From Deltaproteobacteria bacterium (GTDB lineage Bacteria; Myxococcota_A; Polyangia; Polyangiales; JADZFZ01), in NCBI GenBank assembly GCA_020854145.1, contig JADZFZ010000904.1, positions 1 to 48,183 on the forward strand: a stretch of DNA of 48,183 nucleotides. Reading direction: 5' to 3'. A model generated the notes under the pieces. The model saw only the letters and a list, made by a program, of their open reading frames with translations. It was not told where the DNA came from and did not search any database. Made by a program: the position numbers and the translations under genes. Positions 1 to 8,672 of the stretch are shown in pieces. Position 1 is the stretch's first letter. Each line of letters begins with the position of its first letter.

Positions 1-323
1 CCCGTGTTCGCGTCGAGCGCGACGAGCGCACGCTGCGGGAACACGTCGAGCGACCCGGCTTCCGGCACCGCGCCGAGCGGCAGCACCCACGCGAAATCGG
101 CGGCCGTTCCCTGATAGGTGATCTGCACGATCATGTCGACCGAGCCATTGGGGTTCATCGCGAACACGATGCGCTCGGCCTGCTGATCCACCGGTTGGCG
201 TCCACAGAAGAAGCCGCCGCATGCTGCAGCTCGCTCCGGCGCCGCCAACAGCGCGCTGGCCACGAGCAGCGTCGCGCTCACGAGCCCGACCGCCGCACCC
301 CCCGATACGAGAAGCCTCCTCAT
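1..323 (-). CDS. DUF2330 domain protein, N-terminal part (runs off left edge)
   Basis: About 107 residues are visible, reading from an ATG at 323-321. A good ribosome binding site (GGAGG) lies 7 bases before the ATG. Residues 1-35 form a signal peptide (MRRLLVSGG, then an Ala/Leu/Val core ending near AAPERAAA). The mature protein would begin with ACGGFFCGRQPVDQQAERI and continue with a stretch containing FAWVLPLGAVPEAG. This Cys pair, PVDQxxERI and FAWVLP order is typical of DUF2330 proteins, which are exported and common in myxobacteria; their function is unknown. The gene is cut by the window edge, so its length and C-terminus cannot be judged. Confidence 0.75.
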   Translation of the reverse strand, partial: MRRLLVSGGAAVGLVSATLLVASALLAAPERAAACGGFFCGRQPVDQQAERIVFAMNPNGSVDMIVQITYQGTAADFAWVLPLGAVPEAGSLDVFPQRALVALDANT

Positions 324-591
324 CGGCACACCTCCGTGCTCCAGCCGAGCAACCATGGTGCCACGTTCGTCCTCGCGACGATCGACCATCCCCACCCCCG
401 CGCTCGCAAGCCCCCCTGCGCCGTCCCGTGCCACCTGGGGACAGGATCAACGTGTACAAGCCCACGGAATCGTTGGCCGTGTGGACGAGCAGTTCCAATC
501 CGACCGCGTTGCCCATTTTTCAAGGCGATTCCGACAGCACGACTGCGCGACGAGGCACCGGGCGATACGGACGCCGCGGCGCGACCTCGCG

Positions 592-1752
592 TCAGCTGCG
601 CTCGACGAGGCGATCGATGAGAAACGCGCTCTGCTCGAGCGCCTCCTCCGTGAACGGGCCGAGGAACTGGCGAACCTCGTCGAACGCTGCACCGAATCTC
701 CGTTGGTCCTTGGTGCCGACCACCTGCGCGAGCTCGTCCGCGGCACGACGAAACGTGGCAGCCACCTCGGCGCTGCGCGGGTTCTCCATCTCGATGGGCC
801 CGTACAGCGCGGGCGACTGCGCGAAATGGCGTCCCACCGCGTAGAGCTCGAGCAGGTACGCGGGCGACGTATATCGCAGCGTCTCCGCCAGAGGCACCCC
901 GAGACGCGCGAGCGCGAGCCCCGTCACCTGCGTCTGGAGGTGCGTGAGCACCTGCACCACCGCCATCGCACGATCGTGCTCGTCGGCCGCAGCCTCCGAC
1001 ACGACCAATCCACGCGCGCGCAACATCGTGCGCACCCAGTCACCCCACGCGTCGCCGCGCCCGCGGCAGAGCACGATTCGCTGGCCCTGCAGCGAGTGCA
1101 CCGCGGGCCCGAACATCGGGTGGGTCCCGAGCACGCTCGCACGCGTGGACTCCAACATCGCACGCAGCGGCCGCTCCTTGATCGACGTCACGTCCATCAG
1201 GAGCGCGTCTTCGCGCACCTCGGGACCGATCTCGCGGATGACCGCCTCCGTCACCGCGATGGGCACGCTGACCACCACCACGTCGGCGGCGGCGGCCGCC
1301 TCGACCGGGCGCAACGCCGTGCCCACGTCCGCGACCATCACGTGGTGACCGAGGTCCCCGAACATCCGCGCGAGCAGCGAGCCCATCGCGCCCGCGCCAC
1401 CGATGATGGCAACCGTCTTGGGCTCGACGTCGGGCGGAACCTCTGCGCGCAGCTGCGCCTGCCGATCGCGGCTCGCCCACAGCACGAGCCGGAAGATCGA
1501 CTCGATCGCCTCGCCGGGAAGGCCCAGAGCTCGCGCGCGGCTCGATCGATCCTCGAGGATCTCGCGCTCGCGCGCGAAGTCGCGAATGCGGACGCCGTGC
1601 GCGCGCTTGAACCGTGCGACCTCGCTCACCACCTCCATCCGCCGCGCGAGCAACTCGAGCACGTCGCGGTCGATCGCATCGATCATGGCGCGCAGGACGG
1701 CGATCGGCCTCGCCCGCGTCAACGGCTCTTTCGTCTCGTCGCCCACGGTCAC
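592..1752 (-). CDS. tyrA: Bifunctional chorismate mutase / prephenate dehydrogenase (T-protein)
   Basis: This enzyme makes 4-hydroxyphenylpyruvate for tyrosine: chorismate to prephenate, then NAD-dependent oxidative decarboxylation. The protein has 386 residues with the GTG start chosen here; AGAGG lies 10 bases upstream. Residues 12-100 are an AroQ chorismate mutase helix bundle, with Arg21 in LRAMIDAIDRD, an Arg in LLARRMEVV and Lys49. From residue 113 there is a dehydrogenase Rossmann fold with GGAGAMGS, then VLGTHPMFGP carrying the expected catalytic His, and a second His in VQVLTHLQTQ. Size and domain order match the enterobacterial T-protein (about 373 residues). The gene stands alone: the next minus-strand gene begins 268 bases further on, and upstream is a divergent gene 116 bases away. 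Reading continues open upstream of the GTG, but that part lacks family similarity. Confidence 0.9.
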   Translation of the reverse strand: MTVGDETKEPLTRARPIAVLRAMIDAIDRDVLELLARRMEVVSEVARFKRAHGVRIRDFAREREILEDRSSRARALGLPGEAIESIFRLVLWASRDRQAQLRAEVPPDVEPKTVAIIGGAGAMGSLLARMFGDLGHHVMVADVGTALRPVEAAAAADVVVVSVPIAVTEAVIREIGPEVREDALLMDVTSIKERPLRAMLESTRASVLGTHPMFGPAVHSLQGQRIVLCRGRGDAWGDWVRTMLRARGLVVSEAAADEHDRAMAVVQVLTHLQTQVTGLALARLGVPLAETLRYTSPAYLLELYAVGRHFAQSPALYGPIEMENPRSAEVAATFRRAADELAQVVGTKDQRRFGAAFDEVRQFLGPFTEEALEQSAFLIDRLVERS

Positions 1753-1868
1753 GCGTCCGGATCCTCTCACGCGCGTGCTCGTCGCCGACGAGCACCGTCG
1801 CGGCCCAGAGCACAGTCGATTGGACGCATCGCTGTCAACTCGGCGGCGCCCGATGTCATCCTGCACGC

Positions 1869-2414
1869 ATGGAGGAGCCCGCCGCAGCGCCGATCGACGA
1901 AGCGATCCCGCCCACCCCGACGCCCCCCGATCTCGTGCGGGTCGCTCTGCACCCCGAGACATCGCGCGACGACGTGGACGACGCGATGTGCGCGCGCGGA
2001 TGGCTGCTCGTACAGATCGTGACGGGCACGTCGGAGCATCCCGCTCAGTCGATCTTCCTGACGAAGGACCGACACAGCCTCCTCTACTACGTCGAGGACG
2101 CCGTGATCGACGCCGCGTACTTCGTCGTCCGCGGACCTCGGCTCGACGACGTGGCGGCCGAGATCCGTGCGAGCGTCCGCTGCATGTCGCGGTCCGAGCT
2201 GCTGCTGAACGCGCGCAGCCCCGACGACGCGACCGCAGCCCGCGCGCTGTTCCTCCTCGCAATCACCGCGCTCGGCACCGACACCGAGGTCGTCGCGGTC
2301 ATCGACGCGGCACGCTCTCACGAGTCCGAGACCGTGCGAGACGCTGCACGGCTGGCGTACCGAACGCTGGTTCCCCAGCGCGACGCAGAGCCTTCGCCGA
2401 GCGAGGCCCCGTGA
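1869..2414 (+). CDS. Hypothetical protein with a C-terminal HEAT-like helical segment
   Basis: This is a 181-residue soluble protein of unknown function. It begins MEEPAAAPIDE with a proline-rich lead. The middle has alternating beta-like strands (WLLVQIVTG, HSLLYYVEDAVI, AYFVVRG). Residues about 120-170 look like one or two HEAT-type helices (ATAARALFLLAITALG, then VVAVIDAARSHESETV and RDAARLAYRTL). The ATG is preferred over earlier in-frame starts because similarity to a real protein begins there and the divergent tyrA start lies just upstream; no clear ribosome binding site is visible. Its stop overlaps the start of the next gene by four bases (GTGA), so the two are translationally coupled. 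Confidence 0.65.
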   Translation: MEEPAAAPIDEAIPPTPTPPDLVRVALHPETSRDDVDDAMCARGWLLVQIVTGTSEHPAQSIFLTKDRHSLLYYVEDAVIDAAYFVVRGPRLDDVAAEIRASVRCMSRSELLLNARSPDDATAARALFLLAITALGTDTEVVAVIDAARSHESETVRDAARLAYRTLVPQRDAEPSPSEAP

Positions 2415-3775
2415 CCGACGACCGCTTGCCTCTCCGACCCAGGCTCGGCGAGCACGTCGCGGCTCGCCACCACGTCACGGCCGACCGCGAGATCGTCGTG
2501 CTGACCGATGCCCGTGACGACTCCCGCTACGAGATCGAGATCCACGAGTGGGACGCGCTGTCGTGCGCCGACGGAACGCGCGACTTCGACGGCATCGCGC
2601 TCGCCGCGGCGGCGCGCGGATCGCTGCGACGCATCTCGTCGCTCCGCGCGATGCTCGAAGGGCTCGCGGACCTCGGTCTGCTGGTACCGGGGCTCGCATC
2701 GCCCGACCCGATGCTCGTCGAGCCTCCGCCGACGCCCGGCGACCGCCCTCTGGATCTCCTGCCTTCGTTCTCGCTCGCATGCGACGGTGGTGGCACCTGC
2801 TGTCGCATGTACGGCTCGGTCGGCTTCTCGACCGACGAAGCCGAGCGTGCGCGCGCCGCGGCACGTCCCGACGTCCCCGCCACGTGGCTGTTCACGCCCG
2901 TCCGTGGCTCGCGCCCGAGCCAGCTCCACGCGGTGAGCCTCGTGTCGGGCGCGTGCGCCTTCCTCGACTCGGCGAGCCGTTGCCGTCTCCACGCAGCCGC
3001 GGGTCCCTCTGCGAAGCCGCTCGTGTGCCGCCAGTACCCGACTACGTTCACCGACGACGGCACGTCCATTCGCGTATCGATCGGCGTGGAGTGCGCGTGC
3101 ATCGCCACGAGCGTCGGCCGCCCGGATGGTGCGCCGCTGCTCGATCCGAGCTGGGTCGTCGCGCGCGACCTTCCGCCGGGCACGCGCGTGCTCCGACTGT
3201 CGCCCGAGATCGTCGTCCGCGCCGGTGTCACGGCCCCGCGCGAGGATCTCGCTCGATGGTCGCGCACGCTCCTCGGCGGGGCGGTGGATGGCTCGGACGC
3301 ATGGCTCGCGTTCGCGCGCATCACCCACTCCGTCGAGCGCGACGGCCTGGCCGCGATTCGCGATGCGACCGACCTCCCTGCCGATCTGCGCGATCGGTGC
3401 ATCGAGCAGGCGGCCGCCATCGCGCGTGGAGCCCGACGCTCGCTCGACAACGCTACCGACCGCGTGCACGCGTCGTCGCTCGCAGGCCTCGCGTGGATCG
3501 CGGCATCGACGCCGTCGCGCGAGGACGTGGCGCTCGATCGCTCACCCGATCGGGTCGAGTCGTTCTACTTGCGCGCGACGCTGCACGGTCACTTCGCGGT
3601 GCGACCCGACGTCGCGTCCGCCATGCGTCTGCGCGCCGCGCGCATCGTGCTCGCGCGCGCGATGGCGCGCACGATCGGCCCCGCGAAGCGCGCGTCGCAA
3701 TGGTTCGCGCACCCGATCGTCGCGATCGAAGCGCTGAGCCGCGCGTTGGGCATCTCGGCGATCCCGGCGGAGTGA
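2411..3775 (+). CDS. YkgJ-type cysteine-cluster protein (putative metal-binding)
   Basis: This 454-residue protein starts at GTG 2411, inside the stop of the gene before it (GTGA). Near residues 125-250 it carries a Cys cluster of the YkgJ/UPF0153 type: ACDGGGTCCRMYG (C-x5-CC), then GACAFLD, RCRLH, KPLVCRQYP and VECACIA. That family is thought to bind zinc or an iron-sulfur cluster, but no reaction is established. The N-terminal 110 residues contain a segment that could be a small winged-helix-like region (LRAMLEGLADLGLLVPG). The C-terminal 200 residues are helical and Arg-rich, with no recognised domain. No signal peptide is seen. It probably works with the small protein upstream, to which it is coupled. 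A strong hairpin lies 42 bases after its stop. Confidence 0.7.
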   Translation: MTDDRLPLRPRLGEHVAARHHVTADREIVVLTDARDDSRYEIEIHEWDALSCADGTRDFDGIALAAAARGSLRRISSLRAMLEGLADLGLLVPGLASPDPMLVEPPPTPGDRPLDLLPSFSLACDGGGTCCRMYGSVGFSTDEAERARAAARPDVPATWLFTPVRGSRPSQLHAVSLVSGACAFLDSASRCRLHAAAGPSAKPLVCRQYPTTFTDDGTSIRVSIGVECACIATSVGRPDGAPLLDPSWVVARDLPPGTRVLRLSPEIVVRAGVTAPREDLARWSRTLLGGAVDGSDAWLAFARITHSVERDGLAAIRDATDLPADLRDRCIEQAAAIARGARRSLDNATDRVHASSLAGLAWIAASTPSREDVALDRSPDRVESFYLRATLHGHFAVRPDVASAMRLRAARIVLARAMARTIGPAKRASQWFAHPIVAIEALSRALGISAIPAE

Positions 3776-3816
3776 GGACCCGGCGGGCGCGGGCTCGTGC
3801 GTCGCGAGAAACACGA

Positions 3817-3847
3817 CGGCCCCCGGCTCGCGAAGAGCCGAGGGCCG
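3817..3847. terminator. Hairpin between convergent genes (bidirectional terminator)
   Basis: Thirteen-base arms CGGCCCCCGGCTC (3817-3829) and GAGCCGAGGGCCG (3835-3847) pair with one C/A mismatch around a GCGAA loop. The hairpin sits between the stop of the YkgJ-type gene (3775, plus) and the stop of tssC (3886, minus), where a terminator for both would be expected. There is no U-run, which is common in high-GC genomes. Confidence 0.7.
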
Positions 3848-3885
3848 CGTCGAGCGCCGTGCGTGCGCCCGCGATCGCTGCGCGA

Positions 3886-5367
3886 CTAGCTCTTGTCGAG
3901 CTTGCCGACGAGCGAGAGCTGGAAGCTCGCGCCCATGTACTTGAAGTGCGGCCTCACGTGGATGCTGCAGCGGTACCAGCCGGGCTGACCCTCGACGTCC
4001 TCGACGACGATCTTCGCCTGGCGCAGCGGGCGGCGCGACCGGACGCCCGGCGCCGGGTCGTCCATGTCGGCCACGTACTGGCCGATCCACTTGTTGAGCT
4101 CGCGCTCGAGGTCACCTCGCTCCTTCCAGCTGCCGATCTGCTCGCGCTGAAGGACCTTGAGGTAGTGCGAGAGGCGCGTGATGACGAACATGTACGGCAG
4201 CTGCGTGCCGAGGCGATAGTTCGTCTCGGCCGCCTTGCCCTCCGCGCTGATGCCGAAGGTCTTCGGCTTCTGACACGAGTTTGCGGAGAAGAAGGCCGCG
4301 TTGTCCGAGTCCTTGCGGAACGTGAGGCCGATGAAGCCCTCCTCGGACAGCTCGTACTCGCGACGCTCCGTGAGCATGACCTCGGTCGGGATCTTCGTCT
4401 GGATCTCGCCCATCGCCTCGTACTGGTGAAGCGGCAGGTTCTCGACCGCGCCGCCCGACTGCGGACCGATGATGTTCGGGCACCATCGGAACTTCGCGAA
4501 CGAGTCCGCGATGCGCGTCACGAGCGCGCACGATGCCGCGCCCCACAGGTACTTCTCGTGGCTGCCGACGACTTCCTCGTTGAAGTTGAAGGCCTTCACG
4601 GGAACCGTCTTCTCGCCGTACGGCAGACGCAGGAGGAATCGCGGCATGCAGAGGCCGACGTAACGCGAGTCCTCGCTCTCGCGGAACGAGTGCCACCGCG
4701 CGTACTGCGGGCCCTCGAACAGCGACTTGAGGTCCTTGAGGTTCGGCAGCGGCAGCCACGTCTTCTCGCCGAACATCTCCGGGCTCGTGTTCGAGATGAA
4801 CGGCGCGTGCGCCATCGCCGAGACCGCGGCGCACTTCTGCAGGAGCAGGATGTCCTGCGGGCCCGGGCCGAACTCGTAGTTCGCGCAGATCACGCCGAAC
4901 GGCTTGCCACCGAAGACGCCGTACTCGTTCGAGTACACCGTCTTGTACATGCCGGACTTCACGATCTCGGGGGAGTCCTCGAAGTCCTGCAGCAGCTCGT
5001 CCTTCGAGACGTTCAGCATCTCGACGCGGATGTTCTCGCGGAAGTCGACGTTGTCGATGACGTACTTGAGGCTCCGCCACCCACTCTCGAGCTTCTGGAA
5101 GTCCGGGTGGTGGAGGATCTCGTTGACCTGCGCGCTGAGGCGCTGATCGATCTCGGCGATCATCGCGTCGACGATCGCCTTGTCGACACGCTCGGCAGCC
5201 CGATTGGGCGCCAGCATCTGCGCCACGAAAGCCTCGACACCCTTTCGAGCGATGTCGTAGCCCTCGTCGCTCGGCTTCATCTTCGTCTCGGCGAGAATCT
5301 CGTCGAGGAGAGAGCCTTCCTCCGTGGTCGTCGTTGCGCCAGCTTCTTGAGTCTTGGTCTCAGCCAT
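3886..5367 (-). CDS. tssC: T6SS contractile sheath large subunit TssC (VipB/ImpC)
   Basis: TssC pairs with TssB to build the cytoplasmic contractile sheath around the Hcp tube. The protein has 493 residues, the usual length. Features: an N-terminal segment SLLDEILAETKMKPSD, the conserved helix HHPDFQKLESGWRSLKYVI (about residues 87-105), FGVICANYEFG, PFISNTSPEMFG, FNFNEEVVGSH, the region TEVMLTERREYELSEEGFIGL, and the C-terminal handshake strands YRCSIHVRPHFKYMGASFQL. The ATG at 5367 lies 19 bases after the tssB stop, so the pair is co-translated. It is the last gene of the minus-strand T6SS block and is followed by a strong hairpin. A second, diverged sheath protein is encoded at 27838-29502. 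Confidence 0.96.
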   Translation of the reverse strand: MAETKTQEAGATTTTEEGSLLDEILAETKMKPSDEGYDIARKGVEAFVAQMLAPNRAAERVDKAIVDAMIAEIDQRLSAQVNEILHHPDFQKLESGWRSLKYVIDNVDFRENIRVEMLNVSKDELLQDFEDSPEIVKSGMYKTVYSNEYGVFGGKPFGVICANYEFGPGPQDILLLQKCAAVSAMAHAPFISNTSPEMFGEKTWLPLPNLKDLKSLFEGPQYARWHSFRESEDSRYVGLCMPRFLLRLPYGEKTVPVKAFNFNEEVVGSHEKYLWGAASCALVTRIADSFAKFRWCPNIIGPQSGGAVENLPLHQYEAMGEIQTKIPTEVMLTERREYELSEEGFIGLTFRKDSDNAAFFSANSCQKPKTFGISAEGKAAETNYRLGTQLPYMFVITRLSHYLKVLQREQIGSWKERGDLERELNKWIGQYVADMDDPAPGVRSRRPLRQAKIVVEDVEGQPGWYRCSIHVRPHFKYMGASFQLSLVGKLDKS

Positions 5368-5386
5368 GGAGTTACCCTCTACCCGT

Positions 5387-5884
5387 TCACGAGCCCGAGC
5401 CGTCGCCGAGGCCCAGCTCCTTCATCAGCTTCGATCGCCCCTCGTTGTCTCCGAGCAGGCCTTGGATCTTCTTGCGGAACGCAGGGATGTTGCCGAGCGG
5501 TCCCTTCAGGGCCGTCAGCGCGCCGCGCAGCTCGAGCAAGCGTCGGAGCTCCGGCACCTGGTTGACGATTCCCTCCGGCGTGAAGTCGGAGAGCTTCTTG
5601 AAGTTCAGCGACACGGCCATCTCGGCGTTCGCGTCACCCGAGAGCTTGTCGGCCACCGACAGGTTCGCAGAGAGGTTCTGCTTCGCGAGCACCTCCTGGA
5701 AGTTGTCCTTGTCGATGTTGATCGTCTTGCGCTCTTCGACGGGAGTGCTGTCGGGCTTGTTGGTGTAGTCGCCCATCATGAGGATCTTGAGCGGCAGCTC
5801 GACCTCTTCCTGGGCGTTGCCGGTCGCCGGCTTGTACGTGATGTTGACGCGCTCCTTCGGCGCAACCGAAGCCTCTTTACCCAT
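5387..5884 (-). CDS. tssB: T6SS contractile sheath small subunit TssB (VipA/ImpB)
   Basis: This is a 165-residue partner of TssC in the sheath. Family landmarks are RVNITYKPATG, ELPLKILMMGDY (about residues 30-41), NLSVADKLSGD, MAVSLNFKKLSDFTPEGI, then VPELRRLLELRGALTALKG and a C-terminal helix IPAFRKKIQGLLGD. The ATG has a near-perfect ribosome binding site (TAGGAGGA, 4 bases before). Before it is a 131-base gap to tssA, the longest gap inside the minus-strand block; this could hold an extra promoter to raise sheath protein levels. Confidence 0.96.
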   Translation of the reverse strand: MGKEASVAPKERVNITYKPATGNAQEEVELPLKILMMGDYTNKPDSTPVEERKTINIDKDNFQEVLAKQNLSANLSVADKLSGDANAEMAVSLNFKKLSDFTPEGIVNQVPELRRLLELRGALTALKGPLGNIPAFRKKIQGLLGDNEGRSKLMKELGLGDGSGS

Positions 5885-6015
5885 CGAGTCCTCCTACGGC
5901 GTTCCCATCGCAGCTGCTCCGGCACGGAACCGCGATCCGTGTCGAGTCGCGGAGACTATCACTGCGTCAACGCAACTGTGCATTGGTTTTGGATGTGATC
6001 TGAGCCATCGCACGA
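5885..6015 (-). promoter_or_regulatory. Gap before tssB with a 12-base perfect palindrome
   Basis: This 131-base gap between tssA and tssB is locally AT-richer than its surroundings (5971-6000). It holds the perfect palindrome TGCGTCAACGCA at 5963-5974. A TGATAGTCT-like element is nearby on the minus strand, but no well-spaced -35/-10 pair or sigma-54 site was found. I read it as a possible internal promoter or operator for tssBC. This is inference. Confidence 0.3.
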
Positions 6016-7629
6016 TCACGGGCCGGCTTTCAGTGCTGCCGCCGGATCGAGCCTACAAAGCCGGTCGAAGAGGCGTGCGGCCTCGGCGGGCATCGGCTTT
6101 CCCGCTTTGCCCAGCGCGCGCACCGCCTGGAGAAAACCGTCGACGCACTCGGCCGCGAGCGCGGGCTCCCACTCTTCGAGCTGGCGTGCAGCGACCTCCT
6201 GGTCGAGCGACTCGAAGAGCGCCTTCGCCAGCGCCGCTTGACCCGCAGCCACACACGCCTTCGCGAGGAGCAAGCGTGCTCGGAATCGTTCCTTGCCGTT
6301 CGCGGCGGTCGCCACCTTCGAGTGGAGGAGGTCGACCGCCTCGGCGACCTTTCCGCCGCCCACGAGCTTGCGCGCTTCGGCTCGAACCTCTTCGAGCCAG
6401 TCGGCACCGCCGCCACCGCCACCGCCACCGCCGCCGCCACCGCCTGCGCCGGCCGGCATGACCTCCTCTTCGAGCCACGCCTTGGTCTGCGCGTCCGCGA
6501 GGCCGGAGCCATCCGAGAACGTCAGCTCCACGAGCCGCGGGATTCGACGCAGGAGGTTCGCCAGCTCGCTCACGAGGCCTTCTCGCGCGCGCGTGTGCCC
6601 GAGGGCCGACAGCGCCCGCGCCGTATGTCGGTGGAGATCGAGCGCGAAGCGGGCGGTCGTGAGCCCCGACTCCGCCTCCTCGATCACCATCGGCCAGTTC
6701 TGGCTCGCAGCCATCGTGTCGAGCTTCTGGAGCAGCGCGGTCGGCGGCGCGATCTGCGTCTTGCGGTCGGGACCCGCCGGCGGCGGATCGGTCATGTGAA
6801 GCCACAGACCCACGCGATAGATGCGATACGCGAGCGCGCTCGAGAGCTCCGCGCTCCGCATCGTCTTGCCCGTCGCCATGAGCGCCGAGCCGACCTCGCG
6901 GAGATAGGCCGTCGCATCCGCACCTGCCGAGAAGGTCGCGGGAGCGGGGCCCGCGACGGCAGCAGCCGGCGGCGCGGCCGCGGGTGCCGCTGCGACCGGT
7001 GGCGGGGGCGGCGCGGCCCCGGGTGCCGGCGGAGGCGGAGGCGGAGGCGGAGGCGGCGCTTCGGGAGGCAGCGAGACACGGAGTCGCTCGACGTTCTCGA
7101 GCAGCGGGCCCATCGCCGGCGCCGAGTCCGCGAACCTCTCGCGCACGACCTGGCCGAACCGCTTGCTCGCGACGACGAGATCCTCGATCGGCTTGCGGGA
7201 TGCCGCCGACAGCTGGGTGTTCGGCAGCGCGATGCCGACGCGCTCGACGAACCAGGACAACGCGTTCGCGCGACCGCGGATGCGGCGCAGCTCGGGGAAC
7301 GCCGTCTCCCAGTACTGCTCGGTGAGCTCGGTCAGGAGCGTCACGCCCGTCACGAGACCATCGAGCCCCTGCGTCTGGTAGAGGCCGTACGCCACGTACG
7401 CAGACATCAGGAAGTCTTTCGACGTCTGCGACAGGATCTCGCCCGCAGTCGCGACGACCATCTTCCAGTCGATCGTGCCGCCGCTCGGCGCATCGAGCTT
7501 CGCGACCTCGGCCCGCACCTGCTCGTGGCGCGCGTCGAACTGCGCGTTCGCGCCGCCGGGAGCCGCCTCCGACAGCGGCTGGATCCACTCCTGGACGCGA
7601 GCGCGAAGCTCTTCGGGTGTTGCTGCCAT
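6016..7629 (-). CDS. tssA: T6SS protein TssA (ImpA/VasJ family)
   Basis: TssA guides baseplate, tube and sheath assembly. The protein has 537 residues. The N-terminal ImpA domain (residues 1-190) shows RVQEWIQPLSEAAPGG, LVTGVTLLTELTEQYW and RIRGRANALSWFVERVGIALP. A proline-rich stretch follows (about residues 195-240, including a run of ten Pro). The middle domain is helical (ATAYLREVGSALMATGK, then SSALAYRIYRVGLWLHM). A run of 13 Gly is encoded at 6406-6444. The C-terminal helical domain has VAARQLEEWEPALAAECVDG, as in VasJ-type TssA. The low-complexity runs are encoded by GGC/GGT and CCG-type triplet repeats. The neighbours are tagF (80 bases upstream) and tssB. Confidence 0.93.
   Translation of the reverse strand: MAATPEELRARVQEWIQPLSEAAPGGANAQFDARHEQVRAEVAKLDAPSGGTIDWKMVVATAGEILSQTSKDFLMSAYVAYGLYQTQGLDGLVTGVTLLTELTEQYWETAFPELRRIRGRANALSWFVERVGIALPNTQLSAASRKPIEDLVVASKRFGQVVRERFADSAPAMGPLLENVERLRVSLPPEAPPPPPPPPPPAPGAAPPPPPVAAAPAAAPPAAAVAGPAPATFSAGADATAYLREVGSALMATGKTMRSAELSSALAYRIYRVGLWLHMTDPPPAGPDRKTQIAPPTALLQKLDTMAASQNWPMVIEEAESGLTTARFALDLHRHTARALSALGHTRAREGLVSELANLLRRIPRLVELTFSDGSGLADAQTKAWLEEEVMPAGAGGGGGGGGGGGGGADWLEEVRAEARKLVGGGKVAEAVDLLHSKVATAANGKERFRARLLLAKACVAAGQAALAKALFESLDQEVAARQLEEWEPALAAECVDGFLQAVRALGKAGKPMPAEAARLFDRLCRLDPAAALKAGP
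6406..6444 (-). repeat. Triplet repeat encoding 13 glycines in tssA
   Basis: Thirteen consecutive Gly codons (GGC and GGT) lie between the middle and C-terminal domains of TssA. The repeat unit is three bases, so slippage would change linker length without breaking the frame. A proline-codon run in the same gene lies near 7003-7065. Confidence 0.85.
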
Positions 7630-7709
7630 GGCCTGTCGTCCGCGCCGCGGCGTAGGCGTCGCGCGTCAACCCGCGGAGCGCGGAGAAAAGCCGACTGGCC
7701 GCGAACGTG

Positions 7710-8630
7710 TCAAGTAGAAAGGGCGACGAGCAGCTTCTCGAGCACCGCGGACGGATCGTCGATCGCCTGTCGCTGGCGCGCCTGGATGCTCGTCTTCGCG
7801 GCTTGGATCGCGTCGGGGCGTTGCGTGAGCAACGGCCAGAGACGTTGCGAGTCGAGGCCCGGCTTGGCGACGAAGCTGAGGATCGGAGGCGGAGGCGGAC
7901 CGAGCGAGATGAGCAGACGCGGGCTCTCGCTCTCGGTCCACACGTACGCCGGTGGCGCTCCCGGCCATCCCAGCAGCCGGCGCGTGAGGTCCAGCCACGC
8001 GAAGAGATCGACGTCCACCATCACCGGGCAGTCGACGACGATGTTGGCGCGCGCGGGCTCGCGACCGCGGCACTGCGAGCACGCGAGGACCATCGTGTTG
8101 AACGCGTAGTACTGCTGACCGCGCGCGAGGTCGCCGAAGATGCGCTGCTGCAGCTCGTGGCTCGTCGTGCCATCGAGCGTTCGCCTGCAGATCTCGTCCG
8201 CTCTCGACATCTCCGCCGCGTCGGGCAGGGGCAACGTGCTCAACCGCGACGCGATATCGGCGAGCGAGAGCGCCTTGGCTTCTTCGATGAGCTGCGCCGC
8301 CGCCTCGAGGAAGCTCGAGTACGCGACCGGCAACCCCGAGAAGCGGGTCGCGACGGAGGTCGCGCTCACCGTCGCGAAGACCGAGAGGGGAAACTTCCTG
8401 CCGACGCGGTCCTCGCTCGGGCCCATCGCGCCCACGAGGACGTTGGGCGTCCCGTAGGCGCGGTAGACGAAGTACACGGGATCGGAGGCGACGGGCTGGT
8501 TGACGCGCTGGAGCGCGGCGAGAGCCTCCTGACACCACGGATCGAAGCTCTGCGCAGCCGGGTCGGAGTTGTTGACCCGAACGAAGTCCCCCTGCGCGGG
8601 GATTTTCCCGAACAGCCCGACGGTCGACAC
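7710..8630 (-). CDS. tagF: T6SS-associated protein TagF (ImpM family)
   Basis: TagF-type proteins repress T6SS firing after translation; in Pseudomonas TagF acts on the FHA protein. This copy has 306 residues. The N-terminus TVGLFGKIPAQGDFVRVN is diagnostic, followed by SFDPWCQEALAAL, VLVGAMGPSEDRVGRKFPL and later LDLTRRLLGWPGAPPAYVW. The family core is about 150-200 residues; here the C-terminal extension ends in a helical segment (DAIQAAKTSIQARQRQ). The start is GTG at 8630, with AAGGA six bases upstream. It lies between tssM (42 bases) and tssA (80 bases). Its likely partner, an FHA protein, is encoded at 25176-26495. Confidence 0.9.
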   Translation of the reverse strand: MSTVGLFGKIPAQGDFVRVNNSDPAAQSFDPWCQEALAALQRVNQPVASDPVYFVYRAYGTPNVLVGAMGPSEDRVGRKFPLSVFATVSATSVATRFSGLPVAYSSFLEAAAQLIEEAKALSLADIASRLSTLPLPDAAEMSRADEICRRTLDGTTSHELQQRIFGDLARGQQYYAFNTMVLACSQCRGREPARANIVVDCPVMVDVDLFAWLDLTRRLLGWPGAPPAYVWTESESPRLLISLGPPPPPILSFVAKPGLDSQRLWPLLTQRPDAIQAAKTSIQARQRQAIDDPSAVLEKLLVALST

Positions 8631-8672
8631 CGGGCATCCTTCTACGGCATCCGAGCCGTCGACTGCAATGGA

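Noticed and set aside
320..523. Possible 67-residue gene on the minus strand upstream of the DUF2330 gene
   Set aside because: Biased composition, no ribosome binding site, and it overlaps the promoter area of the DUF2330 gene. I see no gene in 324-591.
6400..6450. Regular GCC/ACC repeats as a CRISPR-like or regulatory array
   Set aside because: They are in-frame Gly codons inside tssA with no spacers.
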